From an uncultured Eubacteriales bacterium (GTDB lineage: Bacteria > Bacillota_A > Clostridia > Christensenellales > Aristaeellaceae): DNA of 6,771 nt. The notes under the pieces are model-generated. The model ran no database searches. It worked only from the letters and a program-made list of their open reading frames with translations, and had not been told where the DNA came from. The position numbers were made by a program, and so were the translations under genes. Positions 1-5,346 of this stretch are shown piece after piece. The DNA is taken from NCBI GenBank assembly GCA_902803675.1, contig CADCQZ010000256.1, positions 1-6,771 of the forward strand. The letters are read 5' to 3'. The stretch's first letter is position 1, and each line of letters starts with the position of its first letter.

Positions 1-537
1 CGGGCCGATGCTCTCGTACTGTTTCAGCGTGGTTTCCAGCAGGGCCAGGCGTTCCGGCTCCCCGCCGGGCAGAGTGAAGCCGTGGCTGTCCTCGGCGGTC
101 TTGCGCACGATCTCCAGGGGGCCCATCTCGCCCAGATCCTTCTCATCGAAGTACAGGCTGTTGGAGCCGTCCTCGGGGATCACCCGGGCCAGATCGGTGC
201 GCAGCCAGTCGAACACGGGCATGAAGTTGTACACGATCACCTTCACGCCGTTCCTGGCCAGCATGCGGATGGTGGAGATGTAGTTGGCGATGTACTCGTC
301 CCGGCTGCCGAGGCCCATCTTGATGTCCTCGTGCACGTTGACGGACTCGATCACCTCGATCTCAAGCCCCGCGTCATTCACTTCTTTTTTAAGGGCTTTG
401 AACTCGTCCTCGGGCCAGTCCACGCCCGCGGGCTTGTCCAGAAGGCCCATCAGGCCCGTCATGCCGGGGATCTGCTTCACGTACTTCAGGGGAATGGGAT
501 CGATCTTGCTGCCGTACCAGCGAAAGGTCATTTTCAT
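1..537 (-). CDS. uxuA: D-mannonate dehydratase, N-terminal part (gene runs off left edge)
   Basis: UxuA dehydrates D-mannonate to 2-keto-3-deoxy-D-gluconate in the cytoplasm, the step of hexuronate (glucuronate) catabolism after fructuronate reductase. The visible 179 residues start MKMTFRWYGS and contain hallmark UxuA segments: a QIPGMTG stretch (about 22-28), VIESVNVHEDIK (62-73), and YNFMPVFDWLRT (103-114), the last being highly conserved in this TIM-barrel enzyme. Full-length members are roughly 350-390 residues, so about half the gene is present. The chosen start at 537 has a strong AGGAGG ribosome-binding site seven bases upstream. The gene lies 64 bases downstream of the small membrane protein gene on the same strand. 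I see no convincing promoter in that gap, so co-transcription is plausible. The family assignment is secure from sequence; the operon link is inference. Confidence 0.95.
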   Translation of the reverse strand, partial: MKMTFRWYGSKIDPIPLKYVKQIPGMTGLMGLLDKPAGVDWPEDEFKALKKEVNDAGLEIEVIESVNVHEDIKMGLGSRDEYIANYISTIRMLARNGVKVIVYNFMPVFDWLRTDLARVIPEDGSNSLYFDEKDLGEMGPLEIVRKTAEDSHGFTLPGGEPERLALLETTLKQYESIGP

Positions 538-544
538 AAGCTTT

Positions 545-550
545 CCTCCT
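545..550 (-). promoter_or_regulatory. Ribosome-binding site of uxuA
   Basis: Reading the minus strand, AGGAGG is followed by seven bases (AAAGCTT) and then the ATG at 537. This fixes the uxuA start. The rest of the 64-base gap up to the neighbouring stop codon contains one TTGACG but no -10 element at a usable distance. Confidence 0.85.
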
Positions 551-601
551 GTATCATCCCACGGCGTCAAGCCGGGGCATATTCGTCGTCAGGGCCTTCC
601 C

Positions 602-1024
602 TCAGGCGTTCTTCGTTTTCCTTGTATAGATCGCGGCCTCGCCGATGACGAACGCCGCCAGGATGAGGATCATGAAGGTGATGAACCGCGGGTCGAAGCC
701 GTGCTTTTCGTCGATGCCCACGAACACGTCCACCACATACCAGTAGCACTTGTGCACGAACACGCACAGCGCCGCGCCGGGGGCCGCCGCCGCCACGGCC
801 GCCGCCAGGCCGTATCTTTTGAGCACCGCGAGGCCCGCGGCGATCAGGGCGCCGCCGATGAGCAGCCCGGTCACGATGGGGGAATAGCACGCGCCGTTGT
901 GGGTGCTGTCCAGGCCGAAGGTGCCGTGGATCGCAATGAAATAGATGCCGGCCGCCAGCGCCGCCGCGGCGGAGATCAAAAGGATATAGAATCCGAAGGC
1001 TTTCTTCGAGGTCGCTTTGCTCAT
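602..1024 (-). CDS. Small four-helix integral membrane protein, unknown function
   Basis: A predicted 140-residue protein that I cannot name. Four hydrophobic segments are visible at about residues 11-32, 49-67, 71-91 and 113-133. Both the basic N-terminus (SKATSKK) and the basic C-terminus (TRKTKN) should be cytoplasmic by the positive-inside rule. That places two loops outside the cell: about 33-48 (with LDSTHNG and a Cys) and about 92-112 (with DVFVGIDEKHGFDPRF). A longer reading from 1087 is open, but the start at 1024 is preferred because it has an AAAGGAG ribosome-binding site at 8 bases and begins just before the first helix. The gene is divergent from the GH3 gene and upstream of uxuA on the same strand. 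My impression, from memory only, is that similar four-helix proteins sit beside membrane-anchored GH3 genes in gut Clostridia. A partner or accessory role is therefore inference. Confidence 0.8.
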   Translation of the reverse strand: MSKATSKKAFGFYILLISAAAALAAGIYFIAIHGTFGLDSTHNGACYSPIVTGLLIGGALIAAGLAVLKRYGLAAAVAAAAPGAALCVFVHKCYWYVVDVFVGIDEKHGFDPRFITFMILILAAFVIGEAAIYTRKTKNA

Positions 1025-1032
1025 GGATGGTT

Positions 1033-1039
1033 CTCCTTT
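1033..1039 (-). promoter_or_regulatory. Ribosome-binding site deciding the membrane-protein start
   Basis: On the minus strand AAAGGAG lies eight bases before the ATG at 1024. The alternative upstream ATG at 1087 would add 21 mostly polar residues and translate through this site. That argues for the shorter protein. Confidence 0.75.
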
Positions 1040-1117
1040 CCCGTCGGGGAAGTCCCTTTTCATACCGGGGCGTCCCCGTATGCTCATGAGTCACAGATGA
1101 TATGAACGTCGAACGCG

Positions 1118-1136
1118 CCCGGCGCTTTTCGCCGGG
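1118..1136. other. GC-rich hairpin in the leader of the membrane-protein gene
   Basis: CCCGGCG (1118-1124) and CGCCGGG (1130-1136) form a perfect 7-bp stem around a five-base loop. No T-tract follows on either strand, so it is not a standard intrinsic terminator. If the minus-strand promoter at 1215-1244 is real, this hairpin lies in the roughly 185-base untranslated leader of the membrane-protein gene. Any regulatory role is unproven. Confidence 0.45.
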
Positions 1137-1214
1137 TGCGGGCCGAAGCATCCATCCGGGGCGGACCGCATCCCGCCGGCGGATCGAACCTGGGTGCCCA
1201 CCCATGTTGGTCCT

Positions 1215-1244
1215 ATTATGGCACATTCTCCCCCGCGTCGGCAA
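1215..1244 (-). promoter_or_regulatory. Candidate extended -10 promoter driving the membrane-protein gene
   Basis: On the minus strand TTGCCG (1244-1239) stands 18 bases before CATAAT (1220-1215). The -10 is preceded by TG plus one base, giving the extended -10 form TGCCATAAT. Transcription would start near 1208 and give a leader of about 185 bases before the start at 1024. The direct-repeat cluster at 1225-1320 overlaps this promoter and continues upstream of it, as expected for a regulated promoter. The match is by eye. Confidence 0.5.
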
Positions 1245-1320
1245 ATCTCATTCACGTCGTGCATTCGCCACCGGGGCGCTCAAATGTCATTCACGACAAA
1301 AACCCGCCCGTTCCCGACAG
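1225..1320 (+). promoter_or_regulatory. Cluster of CATTC/GTTC direct repeats, candidate LytTR operator array
   Basis: Copies of a short motif, roughly (A/G)TTC(A/G/C)CG with a leading C in most copies, occur in the same orientation. ATTCTCC starts at 1225, ATTCACG at 1250, ATTCGCC at 1263, ATTCACG at 1289 and GTTCCCG at 1310. The pair CATTCACGACA (1288) and CGTTCCCGACA (1309) matches at 9 of 11 positions with a 21-base period. That is the geometry known for LytTR regulators such as AgrA and ComE: 9-bp direct repeats separated by about 12 bases. The other spacings are 25, 13 and 26. A LytTR regulator is encoded about 3.3 kb downstream, so it is the natural candidate binder. Binding is inferred, not shown. 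Confidence 0.5.
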
Positions 1321-1339
1321 GTTCTAACGTGAACGGCGC
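1290..1339 (+). repeat. Shared operator-like module, copy 1 (13-mer plus 12-mer)
   Basis: TTCACGACAAAAA (1290-1302) is followed after 25 bases by CGTGAACGGCGC (1328-1339). Both words recur exactly, in the same order, on the minus strand after the kinase gene (6732-6703), where only 5 bases separate them. The extra 20 bases in this copy contain two further GTTC words (1310 and 1321). The second word carries GTTCAC in the opposite orientation, so the module has both direct and inverted half-sites. Confidence 0.7.
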
Positions 1340-1367
1340 CTTATATGCCGTGATCGCGAACATCGTC

Positions 1368-1412
1368 GGTTCACGGCCGTGTTCGCGGCGTCCGTTTTCC
1401 TTTTCTTCACGG
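1368..1412 (+). promoter_or_regulatory. GTTCACG-type boxes and palindrome just upstream of the GH3 promoter
   Basis: GTTCACGG (1369), GTTCGCGG (1381) and CTTCACGG (1405) repeat in one orientation at 12- and 24-base steps. A perfect 10-bp palindrome, CACGGCCGTG, spans 1372-1381. The last box sits where the -35 element of the candidate promoter at 1424-1429 would be. That arrangement suits activation by a bound regulator at a promoter with a weak -35. The boxes resemble those at 1225-1320, so the same regulator may bind both sets. Confidence 0.4.
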
Positions 1413-1423
1413 TTTTTTTCCTG

Positions 1424-1429
1424 TATGAT
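1424..1429 (+). promoter_or_regulatory. Candidate -10 element of the GH3 gene
   Basis: TATGAT matches the sigma-A -10 consensus at five of six positions. At 16-18 bases upstream there is only a T-rich stretch (about 1400-1407) and no good TTGACA. A weak -35 with repeat boxes immediately upstream suggests an activator-dependent promoter. Transcription from about 1436 would leave a leader of about 125 bases before the GH3 start. Confidence 0.45.
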
Positions 1430-1485
1430 AGGTCTGTAGATCAGCCTTTTCTGACAAGGCGGTCCCGCTTTGAAGCATCGGCAGG

Positions 1486-1536
1486 CCGCCCGTCCGGGGG
1501 CGGAGACCGCGGCCCCGCATGGCCGCGGCCCCGCAT
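1486..1536 (+). repeat. Tandem 14-bp repeat and two GC-rich hairpins in the GH3 leader
   Basis: A 14-bp word, CCGCGGCCCCGCAT, occurs at 1507-1520 and exactly again at 1523-1536, two bases apart. The layout also creates a perfect 8-bp stem, CCGCGGCC (1507-1514) with GGCCGCGG (1521-1528), around a six-base loop. Just before it CCGCCC (1486-1491) can pair with GGGCGG (1498-1503). Both structures lie between the candidate promoter and the ribosome-binding site, with no T-tract. They may influence mRNA stability or translation, or may be a simple sequence duplication. Confidence 0.6.
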
Positions 1537-1560
1537 TCTGAAAGAAGGGAGTTTCTTTAT

Positions 1561-4506
1561 ATGAAACCTTCAACCAAGAGGACGTTGAAAAAGCTTTTCC
1601 TGAACGTGACCACCGCGCTGTTCGCCGTGATCTTCACCGGCAACATCATCGCCGGTGAGAACGCCGGGCAGATCAACCAGTTCCTGGGCACCAAGACCAG
1701 CAAGACCGTCTCCACCCTGCCCGCCGGGCAGGAGGAGGGCTATGCCCGGTACTTCGACAGCCGCTTTTCCTCCGTGGCCGAATTGAAGGCCGCCGGTGAG
1801 AGCAAGGTGCGCGAAGTGGAAGGCGAGGGCATCGTGCTGCTCAAGAACGACAATAACGCCCTTCCCCTGGCGCCCGGCAGCAAGGTGAGCCTGGTGGGCG
1901 TCACGGTGATGGATCCCGTATACGGCGGCACCGGTTCCGGCGCCGTGGACGCCGACGGCGCGCCGAACTATTACGACGTGCTCACCGGCGCGGGCTTCGA
2001 CGTGGTGGACAAGCCCCTGCTGGACTACTATGTGGAGAACGAGGCCAAGCGGAACACCTACGAGATCGGCGAGGTGCGCTGGAAGAAAGTCTCCAAGAAC
2101 CATGACGACACCCTGGGCCAGGGCGAGGACGTCATCTACGTGGTGGGCCGCGTGGGCGGCGAGGGCGACGACGTGACCGCCGAGAAAGAGGACGCCCTGG
2201 ACGGGGACTACCTCACCCTCAACGAGGACGAGCGCTCCATCCTGGAAGGGCTCAAGGAGCTCAAGGACGACGGCGCCGTCCGCTCCATCACCGTCATCAT
2301 CAACAGCGCCAACCCCATCGCCGCCGCCTTCATCGATGAGAAGGATTACGGCGTGGACGCCGCCCTGTGGGTCGGCTCCGTGGGCCAGACGGGCCTGTAC
2401 GCCGTGGGCGACGTGCTCGCCGGCGCCGTCACTCCCTCCGGCTCCCTGCCGGACACCTGGTGGACGGACAATATGCTCGACCCGGTCATGAACAATTTCG
2501 GCTCCTACACCTACGCGGGCGCCGACAAGTATGACTTCAAGGCCCTGTCCGCCTACGGCAAGTACGTGGTGTATCAGGAAGGCATCTATGTGGGCTACAA
2601 ATACACCGAGACCCGGTACGAGGACGCCGTCATGGGCACGCCGAACGTGGGCGACTACGTGTACTCCAAAGTGGTGTCCTATCCCTTCGGCTACGGCCTG
2701 AGCTACACCACCTTCGCCTTCTCCGACATGAAGGCCGAAAAGACCGGCGAAGGCGCCTCCGCCGCCTACAACGTGAGCGTCACCGTGACCAATACCGGTT
2801 CCGCGGGCGGCAAAAAGGCCGTGCAGATCTACGCCCAGAAGCCCTACACCGACTATGACCGCGAAAACGGCATCGAAAAGGCCGCCGTGGAACTGGTGGG
2901 CTACGCCAAGACCGGCCTGCTGGCCCCCGGGGCCTCCGAGACCGTCACTGTCAGCGTGCCCGAGTACTACCTGACCTCCTATGACGCCCTGGGCAGCGGC
3001 GTGTACATCCTGGACGAGGGCACCTACTATCTCACCGCCGCCGAGAACGCCCACGCCGCCGCCAACAATATCCTGGCGGCCAAGGGCTTCACCCGTGACA
3101 ACGGCATGACCGCCGACGGCGACGCCGCCCTCACCTACGCCTTCGATCAGGCCTTCGACAAGACCACCTACGCCAAGGCCTACGGCACCAAAGCGGACGT
3201 GAGCCCCCTGTTCGCCGACGCGGACATGAACCGCTACTCCGGCCGCGGCGACAACTCGATCGTGTACTATTCCCGCAGCGACTGGGCGGGCACCGTCACA
3301 AACGGGAACGTGAAGCTGACCATGACGGACGCGATGGCCGCCGGCGTCATGCTCGATGACAGCGACCTGCCTTCCGCCGAGGGCGCGGAATTCCCCGTCA
3401 TGGGCAAAAACGCCAACCTGCAGCTGATCAACATGATGGACTACGCTTACGACGATCCCAAGTGGGACGAGTTCATGGACCAGCTCACCTATGAAGAGAT
3501 GGCCTCGGTCACCCTGACCGGCCTGAGGGAGACCGCGGGCGTCACCTCCGTGGGCAAGCCCGCCACCATCGATCACAACGGCCCCTCCGGCGTGACCCAG
3601 AAGTACTCCATCGGCGCCAACGGCTACGCCAACGTGAACGACGATCCCCAGAAGGACCTCAAGGGCACCTGCTATCCCTGCAACGGCATCATCGCCGCCA
3701 CCTTCAACGACAAGCTGGCCGAGGAAGTGGGCGAGCTCATCGGTGAGGACGCCATGTGGGCCGGCTACGCAGGCCTGTACGGCACGGGCCTGAACATCCA
3801 CCGCTCTCCCTACGCGGGCCGTGTCTTCGAGTACTACTCCGAGGACGGCATGCTCACCGGCCTCATCGATACCGCCGAGACCCGGGGCATCCAGAGCAAG
3901 GGCGTGTACGTGTACAACAAGCACTTCGTGATGAACGATCAGGAGAACAACCGCGCCGGCATCGGTACCTGGGTGAATGAGCAGGCCCTGCGCGAGATCT
4001 ACCTGCGGGCCTTCGAGCTGCCCATCGTCAACGCGGACGCCAAGTGCGTCATGACCGGCTACAACCGCCTGGGCGTGAACTGGTGCGGCGCCTATCCGGC
4101 CCTGCTCATCTCCTGGCTCAGGGGCGAGGCGGGCATGGACGGTTTCGCCGTCAGCGACATGTACGACTCCTCCTACATGGTGCCGGTCAACGAGATCGTG
4201 TCCGGCAACGATATCCCGGACGGCGAGCTGTATCTGAGCAGCCTGAGCGCCTACGGGCCCAAGGGCGCGACCCCCAACGCGGCCGTGGCGAAGGCCATGC
4301 GTGAATCCTCCAAGAGGGTCATGTACACCGTGCTCCACTCCCGCGGCATGGACGGCATCAGCGAGTACACCAAGGTGGTCACCCTGACCCCCTGGTGGCA
4401 GATGGCCCTGAACATCGCCCAGTGGACCCTCCTGGGGCTGAGCGTCATCGCCCTGGGCCTGCTTCTGTGGGATATTTACGGCAAAAAGAAAAAGACCGCG
4501 AAATGA
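1561..4506 (+). CDS. GH3-family glycosidase with reversed domain order and membrane helices at both ends
   Basis: A 981-residue member of the GH3 (beta-glucosidase-type) retaining glycosidases; the sugar specificity cannot be read from sequence. The usual domain order is reversed. After a basic N-terminus and a helix (about 12-31) comes the GH3 C-terminal-type domain (about 88-385), starting EGIVLLKNDNNALPL and containing GGEGDD near 199-204 (E201 is an acid/base candidate, inference). Next come PFGYGLSY (375-382) and a fibronectin-III-like domain (about 390-500), a linker region, then the catalytic barrel-type domain (about 635-870). That domain has DHNGPSG (671-677), KHFVMNDQE (787-795) and the presumed nucleophile D866 in VSDM. 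A second helix (about 949-970) ends in a KKKK tail. The charges predict both termini inside and the enzyme outside the cell. Start 1561 is chosen over an in-frame ATG at 1519 because of the AGAAGGGAG site at 1543-1551 and because 1519 lies in the leader repeat. A terminator follows. Reversed GH3 order is known from rumen beta-glucosidases; the double anchor is less usual. Confidence 0.9.
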   Translation: MKPSTKRTLKKLFLNVTTALFAVIFTGNIIAGENAGQINQFLGTKTSKTVSTLPAGQEEGYARYFDSRFSSVAELKAAGESKVREVEGEGIVLLKNDNNALPLAPGSKVSLVGVTVMDPVYGGTGSGAVDADGAPNYYDVLTGAGFDVVDKPLLDYYVENEAKRNTYEIGEVRWKKVSKNHDDTLGQGEDVIYVVGRVGGEGDDVTAEKEDALDGDYLTLNEDERSILEGLKELKDDGAVRSITVIINSANPIAAAFIDEKDYGVDAALWVGSVGQTGLYAVGDVLAGAVTPSGSLPDTWWTDNMLDPVMNNFGSYTYAGADKYDFKALSAYGKYVVYQEGIYVGYKYTETRYEDAVMGTPNVGDYVYSKVVSYPFGYGLSYTTFAFSDMKAEKTGEGASAAYNVSVTVTNTGSAGGKKAVQIYAQKPYTDYDRENGIEKAAVELVGYAKTGLLAPGASETVTVSVPEYYLTSYDALGSGVYILDEGTYYLTAAENAHAAANNILAAKGFTRDNGMTADGDAALTYAFDQAFDKTTYAKAYGTKADVSPLFADADMNRYSGRGDNSIVYYSRSDWAGTVTNGNVKLTMTDAMAAGVMLDDSDLPSAEGAEFPVMGKNANLQLINMMDYAYDDPKWDEFMDQLTYEEMASVTLTGLRETAGVTSVGKPATIDHNGPSGVTQKYSIGANGYANVNDDPQKDLKGTCYPCNGIIAATFNDKLAEEVGELIGEDAMWAGYAGLYGTGLNIHRSPYAGRVFEYYSEDGMLTGLIDTAETRGIQSKGVYVYNKHFVMNDQENNRAGIGTWVNEQALREIYLRAFELPIVNADAKCVMTGYNRLGVNWCGAYPALLISWLRGEAGMDGFAVSDMYDSSYMVPVNEIVSGNDIPDGELYLSSLSAYGPKGATPNAAVAKAMRESSKRVMYTVLHSRGMDGISEYTKVVTLTPWWQMALNIAQWTLLGLSVIALGLLLWDIYGKKKKTAK

Positions 4507-4523
4507 TCCCGTGACTTTCCCTG

Positions 4524-4559
4524 CGCCGGCGGACATAAAGCTCCGCCGGCGTTTTTTTT
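4524..4559 (+). terminator. Intrinsic terminator after the GH3 gene
   Basis: CGCCGGCGGA (4524-4533) and TCCGCCGGCG (4542-4551) form a perfect 10-bp stem with an eight-base loop, followed directly by eight T residues (4552-4559). It begins 17 bases after the GH3 stop codon and should separate the GH3 transcript from the two-component operon. Confidence 0.95.
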
Positions 4560-4569
4560 CGCCCAAAAG

Positions 4570-4598
4570 TTGTCATTTCCGGCGTTTTGTACTATTAT
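4570..4598 (+). promoter_or_regulatory. Sigma-A-type promoter of the two-component operon
   Basis: TTGTCA (4570-4575) and TATTAT (4593-4598) are separated by exactly 17 bases in an AT-rich island within otherwise GC-rich DNA. Each hexamer matches consensus at five of six positions. Transcription should start near 4605, giving a leader of about 37 bases. No GTTCACG or CATTCACG box is visible around it, so the operon looks constitutive or at least not autoregulated through the boxes seen upstream of the GH3 gene. Confidence 0.8.
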
Positions 4599-4627
4599 TA
4601 TATCATTCATGAAAATTCCTGCCTGCC

Positions 4628-4635
4628 GGAAGGGG
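4628..4635 (+). promoter_or_regulatory. Ribosome-binding site of the response regulator
   Basis: GGAAGGGG stands six bases before the ATG at 4642, which supports that start. Confidence 0.75.
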
Positions 4636-4641
4636 TAAAAC

Positions 4642-5346
4642 ATGCTTTTGATCGCCATTGTGGACGATGACCCGAAGGATGCCTCCCTGCTGAAAGGGTT
4701 CGTTGAGGAATACTGCGCCCGGAACCAGATCGCCGCCATGACCCATCATTTCACCGGCGGCCTCGCGCTGATCCGCGCGCCGGAGACCTATGACATCATT
4801 TTCCTGGATATCCAGATGGGCCGGCTGGACGGGCTGGAGACCGCCCGGCTCTTAAGGAAGATCAACCGGGACTCCATCCTGGTGTTCGTGACCAACATGG
4901 CCCAGTTCGCCATCAAGGGCTACGAGGTGGACGCGCTGGACTTCATCCTCAAGCCCGCCACCGGGGACGCCATCGACTATGTGATGGACAAGGCCATGCG
5001 GCGTCTGGACGCGGGGGCCGGCGCCGCCTTCTCCCTCAAGACCGCCGACGGCACGATCAGCCTTCCCGCCAACGATATCACCTACGTGGAAGTGTTCGAC
5101 CACAACCTGGTCTACCATACCTCCCGCGGGGATTACACCGTGCGCGGGCGCCTGTCCGACCTGACCGGCAAGCTGGACCCCGACCGGTTCGTCATGTGCA
5201 ACCGCAGCTTCATCGTGAACCTGCGCCACGTGTCCAACGTGACGGCCGATCACCTGCTCATCGGCAGCATACGCATCTCCATCTCCAAATCCCACCGCAA
5301 GGAACTTCTCACGCGCTTCTCCAGCTTCCTGGGGGACAGCCTATGA
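4642..5346 (+). CDS. LytTR-family response regulator (AgrA/LytR-like)
   Basis: A 234-residue cytoplasmic transcription factor, the usual length for this family. The receiver domain (about 1-120) has the acidic pair D8/D9 in IVDDD, the phosphoacceptor D56 in IIFLDIQM, the switch T84 in VFVTNM and the lysine K104 in FILKP, so all key residues are intact. The C-terminal LytTR DNA-binding domain spans about 131-230, with the typical ITYVEVFDHNLVYHT segment and a late RFVMCNRSFIVNL stretch. LytTR proteins bind pairs of 9-bp direct repeats spaced about 12 bases apart. The repeat clusters upstream of the GH3 gene fit that pattern and are its likely targets (inference). The stop codon overlaps the start of the kinase gene by four bases (ATGA), so the two are translationally coupled. 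The gene has its own promoter and a clear ribosome-binding site. Confidence 0.95.
   Translation: MLLIAIVDDDPKDASLLKGFVEEYCARNQIAAMTHHFTGGLALIRAPETYDIIFLDIQMGRLDGLETARLLRKINRDSILVFVTNMAQFAIKGYEVDALDFILKPATGDAIDYVMDKAMRRLDAGAGAAFSLKTADGTISLPANDITYVEVFDHNLVYHTSRGDYTVRGRLSDLTGKLDPDRFVMCNRSFIVNLRHVSNVTADHLLIGSIRISISKSHRKELLTRFSSFLGDSL

Noticed and set aside
1025..1087. N-terminal extension of the membrane protein to an ATG at 1087
   Set aside because: The 21 added residues are polar, and the ribosome-binding site at 1033-1039 directs initiation at 1024.
82..1105. Plus-strand open readings across the uxuA and membrane-protein region
   Set aside because: They are antisense shadows. The minus strand gives an unmistakable UxuA sequence and a coherent four-helix protein, each with a good ribosome-binding site.
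1118..1136. Hairpin considered as a terminator
   Set aside because: There is no T-tract on either strand and no gene ends next to it.
1225..1320. Regular short repeats considered as a CRISPR array
   Set aside because: The repeated words are only 5-11 bases and the spacings irregular; there are no 25-35 base repeats with unique spacers.
1519..1560. Earlier in-frame start for the GH3 protein at 1519
   Set aside because: It lies within the 14-bp tandem repeat, lacks a ribosome-binding site, and would put 14 mostly polar residues, two of them acidic, ahead of the basic N-terminus.
1102..1573. Small open readings in the intergenic region, considered as a possible signal-peptide gene for the AgrC-like kinase
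   Set aside because: None has a convincing ribosome-binding site or a leader-plus-cysteine peptide layout. Those at the right end overlap the GH3 leader or its start.
1570..4566. Long open reading (998 codons) on the minus strand opposite the GH3 gene
   Set aside because: Its composition is Gly/Val/His/Ala-rich and low in complexity, as expected from the complement of a GC-biased gene. It has no recognisable domain, while the plus strand encodes clear GH3 motifs.
5196..5342. Upstream extension of the kinase reading frame
   Set aside because: The added residues are Arg/His/Pro/Gln-rich, typical of an out-of-frame reading of the regulator gene. The four-base overlap start at 5343 leads directly into the first membrane segments.
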